NCBI GenBank assembly: GCA_944389835.1
Contig: CALXNU010000011.1
Location: forward strand, 1 to 40,726
Source: an uncultured Succinivibrionaceae bacterium
GTDB taxonomy: Bacteria > Pseudomonadota > Gammaproteobacteria > Enterobacterales > Succinivibrionaceae
Reading direction: 5' to 3'
DNA length: 40,726 nucleotides
In this document: piece after piece, positions 9,201 to 18,010 of the stretch
Numbering within the stretch: the stretch's first letter is position 1
Layout of the letters: the number at the start of each line of letters is the position of its first letter
Program-made: the position numbers and the translations under genes
Notes under the pieces: generated by a model
Seen by the model: only the letters and a program-made list of their open reading frames with translations
What the model was told of the DNA's origin: nothing
Database searches by the model: none

Positions 9201-12200
9201 GCTGAGTGTCAGTCCCTGTTTAAAAAAGTTAATAAGCAATTATTAGGTCGCCCTAAAGCTTTAGGAAAGTTTGAGGCGATCTTTGATGAAAATTTAAGTC
9301 TTGAGCTTTATGATCATAAAGTAAATGGCAAAACGCTAATGCCTTTTGTGGGGATGTTAGAGATTGCCTTAGAGCTTGCTAAGACGCAAAAGCTTTATGT
9401 AAGTCATGAGCTCTTACTTTTAAATTTTGAAGTGCGCAAAGCCTTAAGTTTAACCGACGGCTTAGTCGTTGTCGAAAATAGCTTAGATGAGCATGGTGAG
9501 CTTGAGCTTAAGGCACGCGCGCATTTAGCCACACCTGAGACTTTACAGACCATAGCCCGCTGCCGGGTTCTGCCTTGTGATCTAAAGGCCAAGTTTGTAG
9601 ATTTAGAGGCGTTAAGGGCTACTCTTAAACTTAGTCTTGAGCCACAAGCTTTCTATGAGCACTTAGCTTTAAGTGGTCTTGAGTATGGTCCACGCTTTAG
9701 GCAAATTTCCAAGATTAATTACGCTGATACGTCTTGTTTAGTTGAGGCTAATTTAAATCCGCAAATTCTAGTTGAGGATAATTTACTCTATCCTTTAGGC
9801 ACTTTAGATGCTGCGCTTCAGGCAGTCTTTGTGCTTATTTTGCGTGATTTTGCCTTACATGAAGACACCTTACCTGCTTTATATTTGCCAGTTGGAGTAA
9901 AAAAGGTCTGGTTCCAAGGCGGCTTTAATGATAAGCACAAAATTTTAGCTTACCTAGAAAACTATAAGCGTGATGAGCAGGTTTTAACCTTTGATGTCAC
10001 CATCTGTGATATGGCAGGCAAAGTCCTCTGTAAATTTGAGGAAGTATCTTTCAAGGCGGTTAATACCGTTGAGAAGGCAGAATTCTTTGTTGAGCAAGAA
10101 TTTAAGTTAAATCAAAGTTTAAACTCAAGTCTTTTAGATAAAGAGGCAATTTCAAAGACACTTGAAGACTTTGCAAAAGTGCACGCTCTTGAATTTAAGA
10201 GAGCTCACTTTGACTTAAAAGCCTCATCAAACAAGTCCTTAGAAGATCCACAACATGAGGCTATTGACGCCTTAAAAGAGGCCTTATTGTGTGCCTTAAT
10301 TTTTGAGGAAATTGACACACAAGTTCCATTAAATGTGCCTTTAGATTTAGATGAGATCTTCAATGAGATTTTAGATGATGAGGTACGTGAGAGAATTGCC
10401 TTTGCCTTTAGGATCTTAGAGCGCAATCATTATCTTGAACGTGACGATGATCTTTATATTTTAAAAGCTCATGATGTATTAGGTATGAGCGCACAAAGCT
10501 TAGCTTTAGAGCTTTTAAAGCAAGATAAAGAGCATTTTAAGCTTTACTATCCACTTATAAGCCATGGTCTAAAACTTAAAGAGAAACTTGAAAATTCCTT
10601 TAATGATGAGGCTTTAGGTTTGACTTTAGAGTCAAGCGTGAACTTAATTTTAACTATAGCCAAGGCTTTAAGCTTACAAATAAAAAGACAAGAGTCACTA
10701 TATGGACCCTTTAAGCTTTTAATGTTAGGTGCCTTAAGTGCAAAATTTATCGCCCCGCTTAAGCCTTTAATTAAAGAGGGTTTAGTTGAAATTACCTTAG
10801 TGGTGGCAGATGAGAGTGAGGCGCAAAAACTGCATAATGCCCTGCAAGATTTGGGCTTAATTCGCCTTGAGGTTATAAAGTTTAAAGACTTTGTGGCAGA
10901 AGAAAGTGAAAGCATAAGTCAGGTAGAGGCTTTTGACGGACTTATTCAAGCCCCACTTTCTAAGGTTGATTTAAATCAAGTAAGTTTCGCGCTTAAAGAA
11001 AAGGCTTCAGCGCTTAGCTTTGCCTTACGCTTTGATGATTTTGTCGCTTTATCTTTAAATAAAGCAGATCTTACCGAGTTTAGCTCTATATTTAAGGCTA
11101 ATGTAGATTGGAAACTTCACTCATTCTTATCTAGTACCATATACGACATTAGCCTTTTCACTAAACTTGGGGATCATGAACACAGTACACAAAAGAGTAG
11201 TGTCGATAATCTTCAAACAAAATCAGTTCTTCAAGATCTTGCAAGTTCTAAAGCTAGGTCTTTAGAAGACTCAGTTCCTAATGTAGGATCTGAACCTTTA
11301 AAGACTTACAGGACCTCTTTAAACTTAAAAGATGCTTTATGTAACTTGCAAGAATTTGAAGTCTTAGACTTAAGTTTGGGACTTAATGATCCAAAGTTTG
11401 AAACACTTAATTTCAAGACTTTAGAAAAACATCAGACCTTGGTTTTAATTAAAGCCTTGTCTTTACAAGATGAGGATTTAGCTCAAGCTTCTTTAAACTT
11501 AAGTGCTCTTTTACATAAGCTTGCAGCCTTTAATTTAAAACTACTTTTAGTAGTCGATGAGGGCAGCTTTGGTCACGCCTTAGTAGTACTCTCACGCACT
11601 TTAGCGCGGGAGTTTAAGCTTTATTCACTTATCACCTTAGCCTTAAGCCCTGAAAGTGCTGAGGAGCGTGACTTTAAATTAATTGTCAAGCATGTAACTG
11701 AAGCTTTAGCTGAAAATACTCTTTTTGCCAACTTAAAGCTTAATCCAACGGGTTTTTCTGCCTTAAAGCTTGTAAAGCTCAAACCTCACTACGTGTTTGA
11801 AAGTGAAAACAAGGGACAAGGTTTAAGTCAAAGTTTAGAAAGTACTGAAAAGAGCTCTTTAGGTCCTTGGGTGCGTGAGATTTTAGTGACGCAAAAGGCC
11901 GGTCGTTTATCCTCACTTACCTGGCAACATGAATTAATAACTGAGTGTCTCGGTGGCTTTGATAATGTGGAAATTGAAGTCAAAGCCACTGGGCTTAATT
12001 TCCGCGATGTGATGTGGGGCTCAGGCTTATTACCTTATGAGGCTTTACGCTCAGGTTTTGCCGGGGTAGGTTTAGGCTTTGAATGCGCAGGTGTGATAAC
12101 CGCTTTAGATGAGGGGGCAAAAGAGTATGGTTTAAAGGTAGGCGATGCGGTGATTGCCTTAGGCTCAAAAGCTTTTGCCTCCAAGATTAGAACTAAAGCT

Positions 12201-14456
12201 TATGCGGTCTTTAAATTACCTCACAACTTAAGTTTTGCACAAGGTGCGGCCTTATCAGTAGTCTACTTTACCGCTTACTGGTCTTTAATTGAAAAGGCAC
12301 GTGTGAAGCCTGGGCAGAAGATCTTAATTCATGGGGCAGCAGGTGGCGTGGGTTTGGCTGCCATTAACATTGCCCGTGATTTAGGCCTTGAGATTTACGC
12401 CACAGCAGGTTCTGAGAGTAAACGCAACTTCTTAAAAGCTTTAGGCATAAAGCATGTCTATAACTCTCGTGATTTTGCCTTTAGTGCGCAAATTTTAGCC
12501 GACACGCAAGGCGTGGGTGTGGATTTAGTCTTAAATTCACTTTATGACAAACAAGCCGCGCTCTCTTTAGAGTTAGTCGCCCCAGGTGGTGCTTTTATTG
12601 AGCTTGGCAAACGCGATTTTTATGAAGATCATCCTTTGTACTTAAAGCGCTTTAAGGATAATATCGCCTACTTTGGTGTCGATGCCGATGAGATTTTAGC
12701 TTTATATCCTAAGCGCTCACGGGAGATTATGCTTGAGATTGCAGGGAAGTTAGAGAACGGCTCTTATGAGCCAATTCCAATTACCGTCTTCTCAAAGGAA
12801 GATGTGGTAAGCGCCTTTATGACCATGCGCAAGTCCTTGCATATAGGCAAGATCGTGGTGCTCTACGATGAAGATTGTGCTTTAAAGGGTAAAGAGAGGG
12901 CTATTAGCGCTGAAGCTTTGCAAAACGCAAAGCCACAGGGTACATCGAACTTAATTCCAACTAATCTTTTAAATGGAGTAACGAACAGCTTCAATGCTCA
13001 ACAATCTTTCTGCGTTACTCCTTTAAAAGTTTTAAACTTTAATTTGGCTAAAGCCTTAGCTGATCCTAAGCGCATCTTTGTGATTTCAGGTGCTACAGGG
13101 GGTATTGGCAAGGCTTTATGTGAATTCTTACTTAAAAAAGGTGCTAAGTGCCTCGTAGCCTTAGGACGTAAGCGAGGCGCTTTAATTGAAGATCCTCGTG
13201 TACACTTTATAAGTGTGGACTTGACAGAGCATAATTTTGCCAAGGCTTTTAAAGAGCAACTTAATCTTTTACTTAAAGAGCTTAAGGAAAAAGCTTTAGC
13301 ATCTGTGGAAGGAGAGGTAGCCAAAATATCTTCGGCCTCTCAAGAGATCATAAATGAGGGTCAAAGAGCGCCTTTTAAACGCACTTTATGTGAAGAGCTT
13401 TTAATTGCCAACTCTCAAGTGGTAGCAAAAGCTCAAGCTTTAAATAAAGCTTCTATAAGTGAGAGTAATACCGACTTTGAAAAAGAACTTAAACTAAATA
13501 CGTTAAAGCAAAGTGGGGATCTTGATTGTACCTCACAAGATCCTCGCTTTACTTTCATTCATTTAGCAGGTATTACGCGCGACATGCAAGCTTTAGAGTT
13601 AAGTGAAAGTGATTATGCAAAGGTTATTGCGGTTAAAGCTTTAAGTGCACAACAGATTATTGAGGTTCTAGACGAGTGTGGCGGCCTTAAATCCTTCTTA
13701 GGTATAAGCTCTGTGACTACGCTTTTAGGCAATCCTGGGCAAAGTGCCTATGTGACAGCTAATGCCTTGCTTGAAAGTTTAGTTTTAAATTTAAGATCTC
13801 AAGGACTTGAGGCTCAAGCTCTAGGTTTGGGACCTGTAGGCGGCGTGGGAATGCTTGAGGGTAAGGTTAAGCTTATTAAAGGCTTTGAGCGTAGCTTGGG
13901 TATTCGCGCCTTAGAGGTGCGTGAGGTCATAAAAGCCATTGAGTCTTTATCCTTATTAAAAGAAAGCCCCGTCGTGCATTATTTTGCCTCTAAGGAAGAT
14001 AAGCTTAATGTCTCACTTAAAGATGATCTTAGAGCTAAGCTTCTTTTACTTGGTCAAAGCAAGGATGAGGGCTTAAGTTCAGAAAGTCTTTCACAAAGTC
14101 TTAAAGCATTAAGTTTTGAGCAAAGACAAGAAAAACTTGTTGAGATCTTGGTCTTAAAGCTTTCAGCCTTAATGGGGGTGGGTAAAGAGAGCTTAGATCC
14201 TAAGCGTAAGATTGCAAGCTTCGGTCTTGACTCCTTGCTTGTAATGGAGTTTGCCTCACTTTTAGAAGAGCTTTTAGGCTTTAAGATCCCACTTACCTTA
14301 CTTGATACCAATGCCACTTTAGAGAATTTAGCTCAAGGTCTTAATAAGATCTTAAGTGGCGAAGCCCAAGAAAGTGATGATCTTGAAAACTCCACGCTTG
14401 AGGTTTTAGAAAGACAGCATGGCGTAAAGGTTAAAACCGATTTGCTTAAAAACTAA
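6231..14456 (+). CDS. rkpA: Fully reducing type I polyketide/fatty acid synthase (RkpA-like)
   Basis: A 2741-residue single-module iterative synthase, likely making a saturated acyl chain on its own carrier domain. Domains in order: KS (about 14-435; active-site Cys184 in DTACSSS, EAHGTGT, NVGHLE); AT (about 625-920; Ser725 in GHSVGE, and YAFH, closer to malonyl-type HAFH); DH (about 1000-1290; HxxxGxxxxP from His1029 and DxxxQ at 1193-1197); a degenerate methyltransferase/pseudo-KR region (about 1450-1840) with no intact SAM motif; ER (about 1880-2210; HGAAGGVG at 2034); KR (about 2280-2590; GATGGIG at 2287, Tyr2507); ACP (about 2635-2720; Ser2668 in GLDS). There is no thioesterase, so release probably falls to the next gene, an oxoamine synthase 22 bases away. 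Ser/Gln/Lys-rich inserts lie near 440-530, 1640-1690 and 2349-2438. The order KS-AT-DH-ER-KR-ACP and neighbours resemble Sinorhizobium RkpA. Confidence 0.92.
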   Translation: MSKKISWDKYGNDAIAVIGVGCRMPKGISSKEALFDALLNKEDLITQVPSSRFDTLRFAHHDRSVKGHSVTFKAGVVGDVTLFDNAFFGMSVSEAASLDPQQRLALEMSYEAILNAGIKVSDLKHSNTAVVIGAASTDMAMHKADDLEAIGPYSMTGTNLSIISNRLSYFYDLHGPSLTVDTACSSSLVALHTACEYLRSGRVDLALTGGVNILLSPMPFIGFSQAHMLSPSGHCQVFCDGADGYVRSEGGAILVLKRLKDAIRDLDPIEAVIVASNVNSDGRTQGIALPNGEAQSALLESVYGKKETDVNNLVYVEAHGTGTKVGDPIECKAIGEAIAQKLNERKLNVGSIKANVGHLETASGMAGFIKALEILKTEKIPGQKLYGPLNANIDFNELNLKVNEEEVELPKTQGPALIGINSFGFGGTNAHVVIASAKKLNEKIIEEANLSLIASRIALEQEAKRKEAQERGQALAQVPTQAPSLQNESTEALSQDLASSNSLTQGAGAKKQDKALLQDVFSLTLSAKSQASLKALALEYAKRLTVSNFAAYSALTLLERDVEPYRLRFESLGKYALSAEAYDFLIKSLEDFGKNCEPLTYAGNFKAQVLVNAEKCQASLTTGLIEGQGQGKLALVFSGNGCQYQGMAVKLYQSEPLFKEAFDRVSEALLKEQELDLKALILDDLATWDLDRPEVSQIFIFAIEVALAKVLKAHGLKAQVFLGHSVGEIAAAFISGLLSLDEACKVIVKRSYYQAQTSNEGGMLAVRIPFDKLQALFAKTEFSEVEIAGYNAKQSFTLSGPKEALSKLLTKLKSLHCGAQLLKINYAFHSKFMESIKEGVLDSLASIKGQASKEGQTFISTVTGKVERGALDATYWWRNIREPVLFENSIKVALEQGVTDFVEVGPRGILTSYISDLIKESSAPCQVLSLLTKGHDSLEDLEEALLKLKLSQVPEKEHFAKFKGARALLKDKVSLPPYPFAKQKCWVASTAECQSLFKKVNKQLLGRPKALGKFEAIFDENLSLELYDHKVNGKTLMPFVGMLEIALELAKTQKLYVSHELLLLNFEVRKALSLTDGLVVVENSLDEHGELELKARAHLATPETLQTIARCRVLPCDLKAKFVDLEALRATLKLSLEPQAFYEHLALSGLEYGPRFRQISKINYADTSCLVEANLNPQILVEDNLLYPLGTLDAALQAVFVLILRDFALHEDTLPALYLPVGVKKVWFQGGFNDKHKILAYLENYKRDEQVLTFDVTICDMAGKVLCKFEEVSFKAVNTVEKAEFFVEQEFKLNQSLNSSLLDKEAISKTLEDFAKVHALEFKRAHFDLKASSNKSLEDPQHEAIDALKEALLCALIFEEIDTQVPLNVPLDLDEIFNEILDDEVRERIAFAFRILERNHYLERDDDLYILKAHDVLGMSAQSLALELLKQDKEHFKLYYPLISHGLKLKEKLENSFNDEALGLTLESSVNLILTIAKALSLQIKRQESLYGPFKLLMLGALSAKFIAPLKPLIKEGLVEITLVVADESEAQKLHNALQDLGLIRLEVIKFKDFVAEESESISQVEAFDGLIQAPLSKVDLNQVSFALKEKASALSFALRFDDFVALSLNKADLTEFSSIFKANVDWKLHSFLSSTIYDISLFTKLGDHEHSTQKSSVDNLQTKSVLQDLASSKARSLEDSVPNVGSEPLKTYRTSLNLKDALCNLQEFEVLDLSLGLNDPKFETLNFKTLEKHQTLVLIKALSLQDEDLAQASLNLSALLHKLAAFNLKLLLVVDEGSFGHALVVLSRTLAREFKLYSLITLALSPESAEERDFKLIVKHVTEALAENTLFANLKLNPTGFSALKLVKLKPHYVFESENKGQGLSQSLESTEKSSLGPWVREILVTQKAGRLSSLTWQHELITECLGGFDNVEIEVKATGLNFRDVMWGSGLLPYEALRSGFAGVGLGFECAGVITALDEGAKEYGLKVGDAVIALGSKAFASKIRTKAYAVFKLPHNLSFAQGAALSVVYFTAYWSLIEKARVKPGQKILIHGAAGGVGLAAINIARDLGLEIYATAGSESKRNFLKALGIKHVYNSRDFAFSAQILADTQGVGVDLVLNSLYDKQAALSLELVAPGGAFIELGKRDFYEDHPLYLKRFKDNIAYFGVDADEILALYPKRSREIMLEIAGKLENGSYEPIPITVFSKEDVVSAFMTMRKSLHIGKIVVLYDEDCALKGKERAISAEALQNAKPQGTSNLIPTNLLNGVTNSFNAQQSFCVTPLKVLNFNLAKALADPKRIFVISGATGGIGKALCEFLLKKGAKCLVALGRKRGALIEDPRVHFISVDLTEHNFAKAFKEQLNLLLKELKEKALASVEGEVAKISSASQEIINEGQRAPFKRTLCEELLIANSQVVAKAQALNKASISESNTDFEKELKLNTLKQSGDLDCTSQDPRFTFIHLAGITRDMQALELSESDYAKVIAVKALSAQQIIEVLDECGGLKSFLGISSVTTLLGNPGQSAYVTANALLESLVLNLRSQGLEAQALGLGPVGGVGMLEGKVKLIKGFERSLGIRALEVREVIKAIESLSLLKESPVVHYFASKEDKLNVSLKDDLRAKLLLLGQSKDEGLSSESLSQSLKALSFEQRQEKLVEILVLKLSALMGVGKESLDPKRKIASFGLDSLLVMEFASLLEELLGFKIPLTLLDTNATLENLAQGLNKILSGEAQESDDLENSTLEVLERQHGVKVKTDLLKN

Positions 14457-14478
14457 AAAGCATAAGGATTAAAGAAAA

Positions 14479-15837
14479 ATGGCACTTGATAATGATGCAA
14501 TGCAAAGCCTAATTTCCCGTTTTGGCAAAAACTCTCATGAAACGACAAATCCTAAGGCGGGGGCTAGTCAAGCCCCGTCTTATGTTAATCCTTTATACAC
14601 CTCGATAAAGGAAATGCCCTCATTTAGGCGCTTGCAAATGCAGATGAAGGTAGCCAAAGCTACCGGGATCTTACAGCCATTTTTTACCTGCCATGAGGCT
14701 TTGGCAAAAGCTAAAACTAAAATTGAGGGACGCGAGTATCTAAACTTTTCAACCTATGACTATTTGGGTTTAAATGGTGATCCAAGGGTTAATGAAGCCG
14801 CTATTGATGCCATGCAAAAGTATGGCACCTCAGCTTCTGCCTCACGCTTAGTGGCAGGTGAGAGACCTATTCACCGTCAATTTGAGCAAGCCCTTGCCAA
14901 TCACTATGGCACGCAAGATGCGCTAACCTTTGTCTCAGGTTATGCGACTAATGTCTCAGTTATTTCAACCTTATTTGACAGTCAAGATGTGATCTTTGAG
15001 GACAGTTTATGTCACAACTCCATTGTCACGGGGGCTAAAGATAGTGGCGCAAAGCGCGTAGTTTACCCGCACAATAATATGCAAGCTTTACGTGAGCTTT
15101 TAGTCTTGCATCGGGGTAAATTCAAGCGCGCGTTAATTGTCACTGAGGGCGTGTTCTCCATGGATGGCAATTATGCAAAACTTAAAGACTTAATTGCCCT
15201 TAAAAAAGAGTTTGGGGCCTTTTTAATGGTCGATGAAGCTCATGCTTTAGGAGTGGCAGGAAAACGCGGCTTGGGCTCCTTTGAAGAAGCGGGAGTCAAC
15301 TCCCAAGAGGTTGACATATGGATGGGCACGCTCTCAAAGACCCTTTGTACCTGTGGTGGTTTTATTGCAGGAAGCTTTGAGTTAATTGAGCTTTTAAAGT
15401 TTACCGCCTCAGCCTTTGTTTACTCGGTAGGTTTATCCCCAGTTTTAGCTGCCGCCTCGCTTAAGGCTTTAAGTTTGTTACATCAAGAGCCCTGGCGTGT
15501 GGAAAAGCTTAAAGATAATGCCTTATTTGCCATCGACAAAGCTCGTGAGCTTGGTTTAAATACCGGTCTTGCCCAAGGCACCGCAATTGTGCCGATTATG
15601 GTGGGATCATCTATGCAGGCAGCTTTCCTCTCTAACCTTTTAATGGAAAATGGGGTTTGTGCTCTACCTATTATCTATCCTGTGGTCCCGGAAGGTGAGG
15701 CACGTCTAAGGCTATTTTTGTCAACCTCGCACTCTCATGAGGAAATTGAGCAAGGCCTTTTGATGATCTCAAAGCTGATGCCTCAAGCCTTTGAAAAAGA
15801 GCAAGCCTTTGTGCAAGCACGGGGCAAGGAGTCTTAA
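14479..15837 (+). CDS. rkpG: PLP-dependent alpha-oxoamine synthase (BioF/KBL/SPT family, RkpG-like)
   Basis: A 452-residue fold-type I PLP enzyme that should condense an amino acid with an acyl thioester, releasing CO2 and giving an alpha-amino ketone. The signature residues are present: Lys287 in TLSKTL for the Schiff base, the VDEAHALG aspartate, and CHNSI for the ring-stacking His. The first 60 residues are extra to the core. The gene follows the PKS by 22 bases with AAGGA upstream of the ATG, so the acyl donor is probably the PKS-bound chain. With a long acyl chain the product would be 3-ketosphinganine-like. True BioF (biotin) or KBL (threonine breakdown) roles are unlikely here because no biotin or tdh gene is nearby and the partner is a synthase with no release domain. 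Confidence 0.9.
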   Translation: MALDNDAMQSLISRFGKNSHETTNPKAGASQAPSYVNPLYTSIKEMPSFRRLQMQMKVAKATGILQPFFTCHEALAKAKTKIEGREYLNFSTYDYLGLNGDPRVNEAAIDAMQKYGTSASASRLVAGERPIHRQFEQALANHYGTQDALTFVSGYATNVSVISTLFDSQDVIFEDSLCHNSIVTGAKDSGAKRVVYPHNNMQALRELLVLHRGKFKRALIVTEGVFSMDGNYAKLKDLIALKKEFGAFLMVDEAHALGVAGKRGLGSFEEAGVNSQEVDIWMGTLSKTLCTCGGFIAGSFELIELLKFTASAFVYSVGLSPVLAAASLKALSLLHQEPWRVEKLKDNALFAIDKARELGLNTGLAQGTAIVPIMVGSSMQAAFLSNLLMENGVCALPIIYPVVPEGEARLRLFLSTSHSHEEIEQGLLMISKLMPQAFEKEQAFVQARGKES

Positions 15838-17190
15838 GTGTCCAAAGCTCTTGAGGGACGGGTCTTTTTACTTTTGCAGGGTCCCCAAAGTCATTTTTTT
15901 AGGATTTTAGCCAAAAAGATTGTAGCCCTTGGTGGAAGAGCGATTAAGCTTAACTTCTGTGGTGGCGATGTCTTTTTGTGGGGTCGTGGGGAGGATGGCG
16001 TGCTCTCTTTTAACTATCATGGTCGTCCCTCACACTTTCCAGCCTACGTAAGTGCGCTTTATCAAAACTATGCAGTTACCGATTTAGTGCTCTATGGGGA
16101 TTGGCGTCCCATGCATCAAGATGCCATCTTAATTGGCAAAGATCAAGGCCTTAAAATTTGGGTTTATGAGGAAGGCTATTTGCGGCAGGGCTTTGTCACC
16201 TTAGAGGAAAATGGGGTGAATGGTCGTACCTCACTGCCTCACACTAGTGAGGAGATCTTAAGCTTGGCAAAAACTCTACCGCCTTTTACAAGAGCAAAGC
16301 AATTTACCGATAATATTGTCGATAAGGTACGCTTTGCTATCTTCCATCACACGGGCAATGTGCTTTTGTTTGTGGCATTTCCTTTTTATCGCACCCATCG
16401 CTTTACCAATATCTTAGTGGAGTTAACGGGTATTTTACCGCGCTATTTAAAACGGCATCAAAGACGAAAGCGCTCGGCCAAAATTTTAAGTAAGTTTTTA
16501 TTAAATAAAAGTCCTTACTATTTTTACCCTTTACAGCTTAATACTGACTCGCAAATTCAGCTTTACTCGCCTTATATAAGACAAGAGGAAGCCATTACCA
16601 CGGTAATTGCCTCGTTTGCTAAATTTGCGCCACCTACAAGCCGTCTTTTAATTAAAAATCACCCCCTAGATAATGGGCTTATTCCCTATCGGGATTTTAT
16701 TGAGAGTATGGCTCAGGCTCTTGGGGTAAAAAATCGCGTGACCTTTGTTGAAGATGGCAATGTCAATGCCTTAATTCAAAGCTCTAAGGGGGTAGTTCTC
16801 GTTAACAGCACTGTAGGCATGTCCTCCTTGCTTTTAAACAAGCCTGTTTACTGCCTAGGCTTTGCCATTTATGCAATCAAAGGTTTAGCCGAAGGGGTGG
16901 TGGACAGCTCTTTAGATTTGTTTTGGACAGAGGGCAAGAGTCCTGAACCTCATCTTTTAAATGCTTTCTGTCAGGTCTTACGCGCTAAAGCCCTTGCTCA
17001 AGGTAATTTTTACCAGCAAGAGGCAGCTTCATTAGTTGCTGATGAATCGCTTGATCGTTTTATTAAAGCAAAAGCCCGTGCTCGTGGTCCTCACACATTT
17101 GGCAACGTGAAAATAGTAAGTGCCAAGATAAATAGTGAGGCTGATAATCTTGCGCAAGATACAAGTGCAAAAAGTGAGGTTAAGACCTAG
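15838..17190 (+). CDS. kpsS: KpsS-like beta-Kdo transferase / capsule polysaccharide export protein
   Basis: A 450-residue protein of the KpsS/LipB (Capsule_synth) family. In characterised group 2 capsules KpsS adds the first beta-linked Kdo to a lysophosphatidylglycerol acceptor on the inner face of the inner membrane. Family features are FLLLQGPQSHFF at residue 10, NFCGGDVF, YEEGYLRQGF, LLIKNHPLDNG and VLVNSTVGMSSLLLNKPVY. The start is a GTG directly abutting the previous TAA, with AAGGAG six bases upstream. The last 35 residues are polar and probably disordered. Placement right after lipid-making enzymes, rather than next to kpsC as in E. coli, suggests its acceptor could be the lipid made here; this is inference. 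Confidence 0.88.
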   Translation: MSKALEGRVFLLLQGPQSHFFRILAKKIVALGGRAIKLNFCGGDVFLWGRGEDGVLSFNYHGRPSHFPAYVSALYQNYAVTDLVLYGDWRPMHQDAILIGKDQGLKIWVYEEGYLRQGFVTLEENGVNGRTSLPHTSEEILSLAKTLPPFTRAKQFTDNIVDKVRFAIFHHTGNVLLFVAFPFYRTHRFTNILVELTGILPRYLKRHQRRKRSAKILSKFLLNKSPYYFYPLQLNTDSQIQLYSPYIRQEEAITTVIASFAKFAPPTSRLLIKNHPLDNGLIPYRDFIESMAQALGVKNRVTFVEDGNVNALIQSSKGVVLVNSTVGMSSLLLNKPVYCLGFAIYAIKGLAEGVVDSSLDLFWTEGKSPEPHLLNAFCQVLRAKALAQGNFYQQEAASLVADESLDRFIKAKARARGPHTFGNVKIVSAKINSEADNLAQDTSAKSEVKT

Positions 17191-17287
17191 AAGTAGTGAG
17201 TTTAAAATTTTTGACCAAAAGCTTAAAATTTTGGCAAAACAATTAATTGCTTTTTTCAGTTTAGAAATTTAGAACTTAGGAGTGACT

Positions 17288-18010
17288 ATGACCTCTAACA
17301 CTTGGCTTGAGCGCGCCATAGATCAAGAAAGCGCTAGCCTTAATTTACGTGAGGCAACCTTAGATGATGTGCCTTTTTGTGCTCAGGCAATTGTGGAGGT
17401 GAGTGCTAACTCTTTAGATGAGCCTTTAAAGCTCTTGCGCGAGAGTTTGGGTTTTAATACTTTAGAAGAACTTTTAGAGGCGGTACTCTATGAGGACTCC
17501 TCTGATTTAATTGCCCTAAAGCACATGGTTTTAGTTGAAGCTGACGGTGCCCCGCAAGGTCTAGTTTTTGCCTATGATCCAAGTTTGGGAAAAAGTATGC
17601 TCCCCGACTTTATCAAAGGCCTTTTAAGTGTGAGAGATTTAAATTTATTAAAGGCGCTTTCTGGGGCTTCGGTCACCTCAGTGCAAGGCTCACTTTTATA
17701 CCTAAATACCCTTTATGTAAGCCCCGCCATGCGCGGACAACATTTGGGCAAACTCTTAGTTAAACTTGCCTTGCATAAAGCATCCCTTTTAGGTTTAAAC
17801 GGGATTTTCCTGCATTGCTTTGCAGATAACATTAAAGCCCTTGAGTTTTATAAAGCTTTAGGCTTTAAAACAATTGAGGATTTTGCCTACCCTCAAGAGC
17901 TTTATGAAGTCCACTCTCAAGGCGGGGTCTTTTTAAAGCTTGAGCTTAATAAAGCAGATCCTCTAAAGCTAAGCCCTGCATCAAAACAAGAGGCTGCCAA
18001 TGTCTTTTAA
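17288..18010 (+). CDS. GNAT-family N-acyl/acetyltransferase
   Basis: A 240-residue protein with a C-terminal GNAT domain. The acyl-CoA loop motif RGQHLG at residues 149-154 follows the beta-4 strand LYLNTLYVSP. After it come the helix and the CFADNIKALEFYKALGF segment typical of motif B. I chose ATG 17288 because AGGAG at 17278-17282 precedes it by five bases; the upstream in-frame GTG at 17282 overlaps that site. A 97-base gap (17191-17287) before it is the largest break in the operon and may hold an internal promoter. The stop overlaps the SDR start, implying coupled expression. A role in N-acylating the amine left by the oxoamine synthase fits the context but is not shown by the sequence. 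Confidence 0.8.
   Translation: MTSNTWLERAIDQESASLNLREATLDDVPFCAQAIVEVSANSLDEPLKLLRESLGFNTLEELLEAVLYEDSSDLIALKHMVLVEADGAPQGLVFAYDPSLGKSMLPDFIKGLLSVRDLNLLKALSGASVTSVQGSLLYLNTLYVSPAMRGQHLGKLLVKLALHKASLLGLNGIFLHCFADNIKALEFYKALGFKTIEDFAYPQELYEVHSQGGVFLKLELNKADPLKLSPASKQEAANVF

Noticed and set aside
10547..10915. Long minus-strand open frames within the PKS, SDR and kpsC genes
   Set aside because: They lie antisense to well-supported domains, have no ribosome sites or recognisable families, and follow from the codon bias of the plus-strand genes.
14479..15837. Biotin (bioF) or threonine catabolism (kbl) assignment for the oxoamine synthase
   Set aside because: No other biotin or threonine genes are present and the gene is embedded in a PKS/capsule operon.
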